Source: Streptomyces viridiviolaceus (GTDB lineage Bacteria > Actinomycetota > Actinomycetes > Streptomycetales > Streptomycetaceae). From it: a DNA stretch of 64,000 nucleotides. This document shows, one piece after another, positions 34,375 to 42,198 of the stretch. Location: NCBI RefSeq assembly GCF_014650995.1, contig NZ_BMWA01000020.1, forward strand, positions 101,102-165,101, written 5' to 3'. Below the pieces are notes generated by a model. The model was given only the letters and a program-made list of their open reading frames with translations, did not search any database and was not told where the DNA came from. Numbering within the stretch: the first letter of the stretch is position 1; each line of letters opens with the position of its first letter. Both the position numbers and the translations under genes were made by a program.

Positions 34375-34453
34375 CCCAATTTACTCGGGCCCGAAAAAAA
34401 TACTCGGTCACACCCCCCTTCCCCTACCGGGTGTCGAATGAGGAGGTCAGGCA

Positions 34454-35737
34454 ATGCGTTTGCGTGCCATGCAGTGGGCCAGTGTCGCGGCGGTAGGAGC
34501 ACTCGTCGCACTCGCCGGGTGTGGGGACACATCCGGCGAAGAGTCGGGAGGGTCGAAAAGGTCGGATGGATCGGTCACCCTGAGCTGGCAGATGTGGGCC
34601 GCCGGAGCGGATGAGGAGAAGCAGCTGAAGCACCTCGCGTCGCTCGTCACCCGGGAGTACCCCGACATCGAGCTGGACCTGAAGACCGCCCCGTTCAAGG
34701 ACTACTTCACCAAGCTGCAGACACAGGCCGCGGGCGGCGACCAGCCGTGCATCGTGAGCATGCAGAGCCTTCGGCTGTCCGGTTTCGCAGACCTCATGGA
34801 GCCGTTGGACGACCTCCAGGGCGCCACCGGCACGGACGGCTTCGAACCGGCCGCGCTCGAGGCCCTGCAGTGGGAAGGCAAGCAGTACGCGCTGCCGATG
34901 GACCTCGCCAGCATGCTCATGTACTACAACAAGGACGCGTTCGCGAAGGCGGGCCTCGCCGAGCCGAAGCCCGGCTGGACCGTCGCGGATTTCGAGAAGG
35001 CGGCGAAGTCCCTGACCACAAGCGGGAAGACGGGCTTCGGGCTCTCCTTCTCCGACCTCCCCATGCTGACCATGGCGCTGACCTACAACGGCGCCCGCCC
35101 CGTCACCGCCGACGGCAAGGCGCAACTCGACGACCCCGCCATGATCGAGGCCTTGACCTGGTACTCGGGCCTGGCCACCAAGGAGGGGGCGGCGAGCATC
35201 CCGGCCAGCTCCAGCGACGGCGGATGGGCCGAGACCCAGTTCGTCAACGGCAACGCGATGATGGCCGTCGACGGCACCTGGAACCTCGGTTCCACCTCCG
35301 CGCAGGCGAAGTTCAAGGTCGGCGTGGCGCCGATCCCCGCCGGACCCGACGGTTCGAAGACCTACGTCGCCAACTCCGGCTTCGGCATCTCCAAGAGCTG
35401 CGCCTACAAGGAGGAAGCGGTCAAGGCGCTGTCCGTGCTCACCGGACCCGAGGCGCAGAACTACCTCGCCGGGCAGGGCCGCGTCTCTCCCGCCCGCACC
35501 GCGGCGCAGCCGGCGTACGAGAAGTTCCTCACCCAGCAGACCGGCGGGAAGACCGAGACGGTCGAGGCCGGGATGGATGCCGTCCGCGACGGCCTCGCCG
35601 GCGGAGAGCCGTTCGTGGGAACCCGGAACTGGGACGAGGTCAACACCCTGTTCAGTCAGTATCTGCTCGAGGCCTACACGGGGTCGACGACTGCCGAAGC
35701 GGCGCTGACGGCCATACAGAAGAAGGCGGAACGCTGA
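34454..35737 (+). CDS. Sugar ABC transporter substrate-binding lipoprotein
   Basis: A 427-residue family-1 solute-binding protein. The lipoprotein signal ends in the lipobox LAGCG, with the lipidated Cys near residue 23. SWQMWAAGADEEKQLKHLA and LPMDLASMLMYYNKDAFAKAG are typical of CUT1-type carbohydrate binders, and NSGFGISKSC lies in the C-terminal lobe. It captures an oligosaccharide or monosaccharide and delivers it to the two permeases downstream. ATG 34454 has GGAGG upstream. Co-transcription with GH29 genes suggests fucosylated or related sugars. No ATPase gene is present, so it probably uses a shared MsiK-type ATPase (known in Streptomyces). Confidence 0.88.
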   Translation: MRLRAMQWASVAAVGALVALAGCGDTSGEESGGSKRSDGSVTLSWQMWAAGADEEKQLKHLASLVTREYPDIELDLKTAPFKDYFTKLQTQAAGGDQPCIVSMQSLRLSGFADLMEPLDDLQGATGTDGFEPAALEALQWEGKQYALPMDLASMLMYYNKDAFAKAGLAEPKPGWTVADFEKAAKSLTTSGKTGFGLSFSDLPMLTMALTYNGARPVTADGKAQLDDPAMIEALTWYSGLATKEGAASIPASSSDGGWAETQFVNGNAMMAVDGTWNLGSTSAQAKFKVGVAPIPAGPDGSKTYVANSGFGISKSCAYKEEAVKALSVLTGPEAQNYLAGQGRVSPARTAAQPAYEKFLTQQTGGKTETVEAGMDAVRDGLAGGEPFVGTRNWDEVNTLFSQYLLEAYTGSTTAEAALTAIQKKAER

Positions 35738-35740
35738 ACC

Positions 35741-36694
35741 GTGGCCACACGACCGATCGAGCAGAGAACCCGGCCCGCGCCCGGCTTCGCCGCCCGGCCG
35801 CGCCCGCGCCGCCGCGGCGGACCCGGTCGCCGGGAACGCTGGTACGCCTACGGCTTCCTGTCCCCGGGGGTCCTCGGGTTGACCGTCTTCACCCTGTTCC
35901 CGGTGGCGATGGCCGTCGTGATGAGCCTGTACGACTGGCCCATCTTCGGCCAGCGGTCCTTCCTCGGACTCGACAACTTCCGCTACCTGCTGCTGGAAGA
36001 CCCCGGCTTCCTCGTCTCCGTCCGCAACACCTTCCTCTTCACCGCGCTGTTCCTGCCGCTCAACGTCCTGCTCTCCCTGGGCCTGGCGTTCTGGATCTCG
36101 GGCAGCCGCTGGCAGCAGGTCTTCCGGGTGCTCTTCTTCATTCCCGCGATCACACCGATGGTGGTCAACGCGGTGATCTGGAAGATGCTCTACCAGCCCC
36201 AGGGCGTCATCGCCCACTACCTCGACAGCTGGTTCGGCATCGCCGCCCCGAATTTCCTCGCCGACTCCGGCACGGCGATGATCTCCGTGGTGGTCATGAG
36301 CGTCTGGCAGGGCATCGGCTACAACCTCATCGTGTTCTCGGCCGCCATCGACGAACTGCCGCGCTCGGTGCTCGAAGCCGCGGAGATCGACGGGGCCCGG
36401 GGCCTGAGGAAGTTCCTGCGCGTCCAGCTGCCGCTGATGTCACCCGCGGTCTTCTTCGTCACCACCATGACCATGATCACGTCGTTGCAGGTATTCACCC
36501 AGACCTACATCCTCACCAAGGGAGGACCGGGAGACTCGACGGTGACGATGGTGCAGAACGTCTACGAGAACGGCTTCGTCTCGCGCGACCTCGGTGTGGC
36601 CGCCGCAGGCGCGTGGCTCCTCTTCGCCGTCATCCTGCTGATCACCGCCGTGCAGTTCCTCGGCCAGAAGCGGTGGGTGCACTATGAGCACTGA
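35741..36694 (+). CDS. Sugar ABC transporter permease (MalF-type)
   Basis: A 317-residue inner-membrane protein with six hydrophobic segments after a basic N-terminus. The cytoplasmic EAA loop reads EAAEIDGARGLRKFLRVQLP, the coupling helix for the ATPase. It begins 4 bases after the binding-protein stop, and its end overlaps the next permease by 11 bases, so the three are one operon. Confidence 0.9.
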   Translation: MATRPIEQRTRPAPGFAARPRPRRRGGPGRRERWYAYGFLSPGVLGLTVFTLFPVAMAVVMSLYDWPIFGQRSFLGLDNFRYLLLEDPGFLVSVRNTFLFTALFLPLNVLLSLGLAFWISGSRWQQVFRVLFFIPAITPMVVNAVIWKMLYQPQGVIAHYLDSWFGIAAPNFLADSGTAMISVVVMSVWQGIGYNLIVFSAAIDELPRSVLEAAEIDGARGLRKFLRVQLPLMSPAVFFVTTMTMITSLQVFTQTYILTKGGPGDSTVTMVQNVYENGFVSRDLGVAAAGAWLLFAVILLITAVQFLGQKRWVHYEH

Positions 36695-37526
36695 CAAGGT
36701 CCGATGGACCCCAGGCCGTCTGGTCTCCCATGTGCTTCTCACAGCGGTGACGCTGCTTTTCCTGGCACCGGTCGTCTACGCTGTGGCCACCGCGCTCAAG
36801 CCGCCGGGGGAGACCTTCGCCGACCCGACCTCGCTCATCGGCTCCCACCTGCGCTGGCGGAACTTCGCCGACGTCTTCGACTACCTGCCGTTCCAGCGGT
36901 TCATCCTCAACGGACTGCTGGTGGCCGCCATCGGCACGCTCGTCGTCCTCACCGCCTCCTCACTGGGCGCCTACGCCTTCGCCCGGCTGAGGTGGCGTGG
37001 CAGGGACGGCCTCTTCATGGTGTTCCTCGCGACCCTCATGGTGCCGCAGGAGGTGCTGGTGGTCCCGATGTTCATCCTCATGCAGGAGTTCGGCTGGGTG
37101 AACAGCTACCAGGCGCTCATCTTTCCCTGGGCCTTCACCGCGTTCGGCACGTTCCTGCTGCGGCAGTTCTTCCGCGGAATCCCGTACGAGCTGCAGGAGG
37201 CCGCCACCCTCGACGGCTGCTCGCCCCTGCGCACCTTCCTCTCCGTCATGCTGCCGATCGCCCGCCCCGCGCTCGGCGTGCTCGCGGTCTTCACCTTCAT
37301 CGGCTACTGGAACAGCTTCCTGTGGCCCCTCATCGTCGTCAACGACGTCAGCGCGCTCGGCACGGTGCCGCTCGGCCTGGAGCTGTTCTTCGGACAGAAC
37401 GGCAGCCAGTGGCACCTGGTGATGGCCGCCTCCGTCATCTCCCTCGTCCCGACCCTTCTGCTGCTCATCGCACTGCAAAAGCACCTGGTGAAAGGCATCG
37501 CCGCCACCGGTCTGGCCGGGCGCTGA
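36684..37526 (+). CDS. Sugar ABC transporter permease (MalG-type)
   Basis: A 280-residue permease partner with six membrane spans. The EAA loop is EAATLDGCSPLRTFLSVMLP. The C-terminal HLVKGIAATGLAGR is typical of MalG-like CUT1 permeases. It overlaps the upstream permease gene and is followed 70 bases later by a GH29 gene, with no terminator seen between. Confidence 0.9.
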   Translation: MSTDKVRWTPGRLVSHVLLTAVTLLFLAPVVYAVATALKPPGETFADPTSLIGSHLRWRNFADVFDYLPFQRFILNGLLVAAIGTLVVLTASSLGAYAFARLRWRGRDGLFMVFLATLMVPQEVLVVPMFILMQEFGWVNSYQALIFPWAFTAFGTFLLRQFFRGIPYELQEAATLDGCSPLRTFLSVMLPIARPALGVLAVFTFIGYWNSFLWPLIVVNDVSALGTVPLGLELFFGQNGSQWHLVMAASVISLVPTLLLLIALQKHLVKGIAATGLAGR

Positions 37527-37596
37527 CCCCTCACGCCGCGGGCCCGGCCACGTCGGCCGGTCGCGGTTCGCCGTGGCCACCAAGGAGGATCCCCTG

Positions 37597-38961
37597 TTGC
37601 GCTTCGACCAACGCACCGGTCCCGACCTCGGTGCACAGACACCCGTTTACCCGTCCGCCTCCGTGCCACGCTGGTACAGGGACGCCAAGTTCGGCATATT
37701 CCTTCACTGGGGCATCTACTCGGTGCCCGCCTGGGGCACGCCTCGCAACCCCGATGTCCAGACCCCCGTCGAGCTGGAGTTCGTCCACCATCCGTACGCC
37801 GAGTGGTACGCCAACACCGTGCGCATCGCCGGATCGCCCACCCGCCGGTTCCACGAGGAGACGTACGGCGTGGGCACGTCGTACGAGGACCTGGCCGACC
37901 TCTGGACGGCCGAACGCTTCGACGCCGATGCGTGGATGTCCCTGTTCGCCGAATGCGGCGCACGCTACGTCGTGCCCACGGCCAAGCATCACGACGGCTT
38001 CTGCCTCTGGGACTCGGGTACCACCCCGTTCACCGCGGCACGCCGCGGGCCCCGCCGCGACCTGCTGGCCGAATTGAGCGGCGCCGCACGCCGCCACGGT
38101 CTGCGGCTGGGACTGTACTTCTCCGGCGCTCTCGACTGGCACGTCAGCGCGTTCCCGCCGATCCGCTCGCTGACGGACCTGTTCGAACTGCGCCGAAACG
38201 ACAGGGCCTTCGCCGACTACGCACACGCACAGCTCGTCGAGCTGGTCGAGCGGTTCAGGCCCGACTACCTCTGGAACGACATCGACTGGCCGGACGACGG
38301 AAAGGGGCGCGGCGACCGAGACCTGGCCGCGCTGTTCGCCCGCTATCTCGAACAGGTGTCCCACGGCCTGCTCAACGACCGTTGGGGCGTGCCGTACCAC
38401 GGCGTGCGCACACGCGAGTACCTGACCGAAGACGAGCCGTCCGAGCGGGTGTGGGAGGCATGCCGGGGACTCGGGCAGTCCTTCGGCCACAACGCGGTCG
38501 AGGAGGACCGGCATCTCATCGGCGCCACCGAGCTGATCCAGCTGCTCGTCGACACCGTGGCCAAGAACGGCAATCTGCTGCTCAACGTGGGCCCGCGGGC
38601 CGACGGCTCGCTGCCCGAGAGCCAGGTGTCGCGGCTGCGCCGGCTGGGGGAGTGGCTGCGGGTCAACGGCGCAGCGGTCTACGGTACCCGGCCATGGCGC
38701 CGCCACACCGACGTGGCCCGTCATCCCGTCCGCTACACGACGCGCGAGGAAACCCTGTTCGTGACGGACCTGGCGCCGGGCGAGGGGCGGCTGAGGCCGG
38801 CGAGTGACGTCGCCGAGCTCGCCGCCGGCCGCCCCGCGAGCTGGCTCACCGCAGGCGGCCACCGGAGAGCGGTGACGGACCCGGACGGCACGGTGGTCGT
38901 GCCGGAGGAGCTGCGGGGGGCGCCTGCGGCCGTGCTCGCGATCGAAGGTGGTGCCGCATGA
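37597..38961 (+). CDS. GH29 alpha-L-fucosidase
   Basis: A 454-residue GH29 enzyme without a visible signal peptide, so probably intracellular. FGIFLHWGIYSVPAWG and PTAKHHDGFCLWDS build the active site. The nucleophile is expected at D228 in YLWNDIDWP; the acid/base cannot be fixed by eye. NGNLLLNVGPRADGSLP closes the barrel and a beta-sandwich remnant follows. TTG 37597 is preferred because AAGGAGG lies eight bases upstream; GTG 37573 is an in-frame alternative without a ribosome site. It would cut alpha-fucose from imported oligosaccharides. The stop overlaps a 65-codon ATG frame (38958) with no recognisable product. Confidence 0.87.
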   Translation: MRFDQRTGPDLGAQTPVYPSASVPRWYRDAKFGIFLHWGIYSVPAWGTPRNPDVQTPVELEFVHHPYAEWYANTVRIAGSPTRRFHEETYGVGTSYEDLADLWTAERFDADAWMSLFAECGARYVVPTAKHHDGFCLWDSGTTPFTAARRGPRRDLLAELSGAARRHGLRLGLYFSGALDWHVSAFPPIRSLTDLFELRRNDRAFADYAHAQLVELVERFRPDYLWNDIDWPDDGKGRGDRDLAALFARYLEQVSHGLLNDRWGVPYHGVRTREYLTEDEPSERVWEACRGLGQSFGHNAVEEDRHLIGATELIQLLVDTVAKNGNLLLNVGPRADGSLPESQVSRLRRLGEWLRVNGAAVYGTRPWRRHTDVARHPVRYTTREETLFVTDLAPGEGRLRPASDVAELAAGRPASWLTAGGHRRAVTDPDGTVVVPEELRGAPAAVLAIEGGAA

Positions 38962-39168
38962 CGCAGCGGCACCGGGCAGCCCAGGCCGTCGTCGTGCGGT
39001 GCTCGGGCAGACACGCGGCGACGCGCTGCACCCCGGGCGCGCACAGATGGGACACGCACGACGCCCCCGACCCCGAGCACCCGGGCGGTTGCGCCTCCCC
39101 GACGAGCCCTGAGGCACTCCTCCACCGGAGGAGTGACGGTTCGCTGACACACTGACGGAGCTGTCACG

Positions 39169-40482
39169 ATGACTTTGCAACGCTGGTTCACCGAGGCCAA
39201 ACTCGGAATCTTCATCCACTGGGGCATCTACAGCGTCGACGGCGTCGCCGAGTCCTGGTCGTTCTTCGACGGCAGGATTCCGTACGACCGTTACATGGCG
39301 CAGCTCGACCGATTCACCGCCGCCCGCTTCGATGCGGACACATGGGCGGACCTCTTCGTCCGCGCGGGCGCCCGCTATGCCGTGCTCACCGCCAAGCACC
39401 ACGACGGAGTCGCACTGTGGGACACCAGTGCGAACGATCTGTCGGTGGTCAAGCGGACCCCCGCCGGACGCGACTTGGTCGCCGAGTACGTCGCGGCGCT
39501 GCGCCGAAGGGAGGTGAAGGCCGGCCTCTACTACTCCCACCTGGACTGGTCCCATCCGGACTACGCCACACTGCGCAGGCCCGACGAGGACCCGGCGGAA
39601 CGCGGCAATCCCTACTCGATGCCTGCTCCCGGCGAAGAGGATCCGGCCCGGTGGAGGAACTTCCTGGACTTCCACCGGGCCCAGGTCCGCGAAATCCTGG
39701 AACGCTTCCAGCCCGACCTTCTGTGGTTCGACGGAGAGTGGGAGAGAACCCCCGAACAGTGGGGGATGGACGCTCTGGCCGCGGAGATCCGTATGCGCTC
39801 CCCGCACACCGTCGTCAACGGCAGACTGACCGGCCACGGCGACTACGCGACGCCCGAACAGGGCGTGCCCGTCGAGCCACCCGCCGGCCCATGGGAGCTG
39901 TGCCTGACCATCAACGACTCCTGGGGCCATCAGCCCCGGGACACCCGCCACAAGTCGCCGAGGCAGCTGGTCCGCATCTTCGCGGAGACCATCGGTGGTG
40001 GTGGCAACCTGCTCCTCGACGTGGGTCCACAGGCCGACGGCACCATCCTCCCGGAGCAGGTCGCCCGTCTGGAGGCCCTGGGGGAGTGGATCGGCCGGCA
40101 CTCCGCCGCCGTCTACGGGACGGATCGAGGTATGCCGCACGGCCACTTCTACGGCCCCTCGACACTCTCCGCCGACCGCAGGACGCTGTATCTCTTCCTC
40201 TTCGACCGTCCCAACGAATTCGTGGTCCTGCGCGGTGTACGCAACGCGGTGACCTCGGCGCGGGTGCTCGGCGCGGACACAGATGTGCGCCACGAGCGCG
40301 TCGGCGGACTCGGCGAGGTACCCGGGTGGGAGTACATCCACCTCTCCGACGACGACCTCGACCCGCTGTGCACCGTGCTGGCCCTCGAACTCGACGGCGA
40401 ACTCGACCTCTACCGGACGCACACGCGCGATCAGGCGGCGTCCGACGGGTCGCCTGCGGTCACCGGCCATGACCACCCCTGA
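39169..40482 (+). CDS. GH29 alpha-L-fucosidase, short form
   Basis: A 437-residue GH29 protein that begins directly in the first barrel strand (MTLQRWFTEAKLGIFIHWGI) and lacks a signal peptide. LTAKHHDGVALWD and the nucleophile region D188 in LLWFDGEWE are present, and INDSWGHQ and GGGNLLLDVGPQADG are retained. It is only distantly similar to the preceding GH29, so the pair probably differ in linkage preference. ATG 39169 follows GGAG. A stub of a close relative is found at 27966, at the end of the fucose operon. Confidence 0.87.
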   Translation: MTLQRWFTEAKLGIFIHWGIYSVDGVAESWSFFDGRIPYDRYMAQLDRFTAARFDADTWADLFVRAGARYAVLTAKHHDGVALWDTSANDLSVVKRTPAGRDLVAEYVAALRRREVKAGLYYSHLDWSHPDYATLRRPDEDPAERGNPYSMPAPGEEDPARWRNFLDFHRAQVREILERFQPDLLWFDGEWERTPEQWGMDALAAEIRMRSPHTVVNGRLTGHGDYATPEQGVPVEPPAGPWELCLTINDSWGHQPRDTRHKSPRQLVRIFAETIGGGGNLLLDVGPQADGTILPEQVARLEALGEWIGRHSAAVYGTDRGMPHGHFYGPSTLSADRRTLYLFLFDRPNEFVVLRGVRNAVTSARVLGADTDVRHERVGGLGEVPGWEYIHLSDDDLDPLCTVLALELDGELDLYRTHTRDQAASDGSPAVTGHDHP

Positions 40483-40546
40483 CGTCGGGCATGGGCGGCC
40501 ACCCCGTAGGCCCCGGCAACCACCCCTGTCAGCTCGCGGAGGAGCC

Positions 40547-42055
40547 ATGCCAGCACCCCGTCCCGTGATCGCCGTCGCCGGTCTCGGTATCGAGTCGTCC
40601 ACGTTCTCGCCGGCCCGCACCGAGGCCCTCGCCTTCCACCCGCTGCGCGGCGCCGACGTCCTCACCCGCTATCCGTTCCTGGCGCACGGGCAGCCCCTGC
40701 GCTCCGCTGCCGACTGGCGTGGTTCCCTGGTCGGCAAGGCCCTGCCCGGCGGTACGGTGACGGCGTCCGCGTACACCGACCTGTCCGGCGAACTCATCGA
40801 CCGCCTCAAGGAGCTGGGGCCGGTCGACGGCCTCTGGTTCGACATCCACGGCGCGATGACCGTCGAGGGGCTGGACGACGCCGAAGCGGAACTGCTGGCC
40901 CGCATCCGTGAGGTCGTGGGCCCGGACGTGATCGTGTCCACCTCCATGGACCTGCACGGCAACGTCTCCCGCGCGCTGGTCCACCTGACCGACCTGATCA
41001 CCTGTTACCGCATGGCTCCGCACGAGGACGCCACGGAGACCAAGGAACGCGCCGTCCGCAACCTCGTCGACCATCTGGCGGGCGGCGGACCTCGTCCGGT
41101 GAAGGCATGGATTCCGGTGCCGGTGTTGCTGGCCGGCGAACAGACCTCAACCCGCGTCGAGCCCGCCAAGAGCGTTTACGCGGCCGTCGAGGAGGTGGAG
41201 GCGGCCGAGGGGGTGACGGACGCCGCGGTCTGGGTCGGCTACGCGTGGGCGGACGAGCCGCGCAACCGGGCAGCCGTGGTCGTCACCGGCTCCGACGAAG
41301 CCGCCGTCACCGCCGGGGCCGAGCGTTTGGCCCGTGGCCTCTGGGACGCGCGACACGACTTCGCCTTCGTCGCCCCGACCGGCACCCTCGACGAGTGCCT
41401 CGACGAGGCACTCGCCTCCACGGCGCGGCCGTACTTCGTCAGCGACACCGGCGACAACCCGACGGCGGGCGGCGCCGGCGACGTCACCTGGAGCCTCGCA
41501 CAGGTACTGGCCCGCCCGGAGTTCCAGGAACCGTCCGGCCCGACCGTGCTGTACGCCTCGCTGCCGGGGCCGGCCGCGGTCGATGCGGCCGCACGGGCGG
41601 GGGTCGGAGCGACGGTCACCGTCACCGCGGGTGCTGAGGTCGACGACCGGCACGCCGGGCCGCTCACCATGACCGGCGTGGTACACGCGGTGCGGCACGG
41701 CGACCGGGATGCGCAGACGGAGGTGGTGCTGCGGATCGGCAGCGTACACGTCATTCTGACCCGACTGCGCAAGCCGTACCACCACGAACACGACTTCACC
41801 GACCTCTCGTTGAACCCGCGCACGGCCGATGTCGTCATCGTGAAGATCGGCTATTTGGAACCGGAGCTCTTCGCCATGGCCGCCGACTGGAAGATGGCGC
41901 TCACCCCGGGCGGCGTCGACCAGGACCTCACGCGACTCGGTCACCACCGCATCCGCCGGCCGATGTTCCCCTTCGACCCGCGGATGCCGGACCCGGACCT
42001 CACGGCCCGGATCATCGCCTCCTCGGACCGTCCGCTCAGCGGGCCCGAGGAGTAG
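40547..42055 (+). CDS. M81 family (MlrC-like) metallohydrolase
   Basis: A 502-residue protein of the M81/MlrC family. VAGLGIESSTFSPART is the N-terminal signature, WFDIHGAMTVEG and STSMDLHGNVSR hold putative zinc-binding Asp/His residues, and FVSDTGDNPTAGGAGD starts the C-terminal domain. MlrC is known for linearised microcystin degradation, but most members are uncharacterised and often sit in sugar operons. ATG 40547 has GGAGGAG upstream. It ends the ABC-GH29 operon. A role on an amide in a glycoconjugate (for example a glycosyl-asparagine) is possible but is only inference. Confidence 0.82.
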   Translation: MPAPRPVIAVAGLGIESSTFSPARTEALAFHPLRGADVLTRYPFLAHGQPLRSAADWRGSLVGKALPGGTVTASAYTDLSGELIDRLKELGPVDGLWFDIHGAMTVEGLDDAEAELLARIREVVGPDVIVSTSMDLHGNVSRALVHLTDLITCYRMAPHEDATETKERAVRNLVDHLAGGGPRPVKAWIPVPVLLAGEQTSTRVEPAKSVYAAVEEVEAAEGVTDAAVWVGYAWADEPRNRAAVVVTGSDEAAVTAGAERLARGLWDARHDFAFVAPTGTLDECLDEALASTARPYFVSDTGDNPTAGGAGDVTWSLAQVLARPEFQEPSGPTVLYASLPGPAAVDAAARAGVGATVTVTAGAEVDDRHAGPLTMTGVVHAVRHGDRDAQTEVVLRIGSVHVILTRLRKPYHHEHDFTDLSLNPRTADVVIVKIGYLEPELFAMAADWKMALTPGGVDQDLTRLGHHRIRRPMFPFDPRMPDPDLTARIIASSDRPLSGPEE

Positions 42056-42151
42056 GGCCCCGGTCGGCGGGCATCGTCTCCTCGGCCGGTGACCCACCCG
42101 CATCTCGTCAACGATCCGCTCAGCGCGGGGCCTTGACGGGACACTCGGACG

Positions 42152-42165
42152 TGACAACGATGTCA
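42152..42165. promoter_or_regulatory. Palindromic operator before GH92
   Basis: TGACA-ACGA-TGTCA is a perfect 5-4-5 inverted repeat 34 bases before the GH92 start. A second TGTCAT follows at 42173, and an ATCCGAC element at 42177-42183. TTGACG at 42133-42138 may be the -35 box. It suggests GntR/LacI-type control. Confidence 0.45.
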
Positions 42166-42198
42166 TACCAGCTGTCATCCGACCTCTCAGGAGGCTCC

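Noticed and set aside
37531..40665. Minus-strand open frame of over 1,000 codons opposite the GH29 genes
   Set aside because: The plus strand encodes two clear GH29 enzymes with signatures. The antisense product is Val/Gly/Asp-rich without motifs, the usual shadow of GC-rich codon bias.
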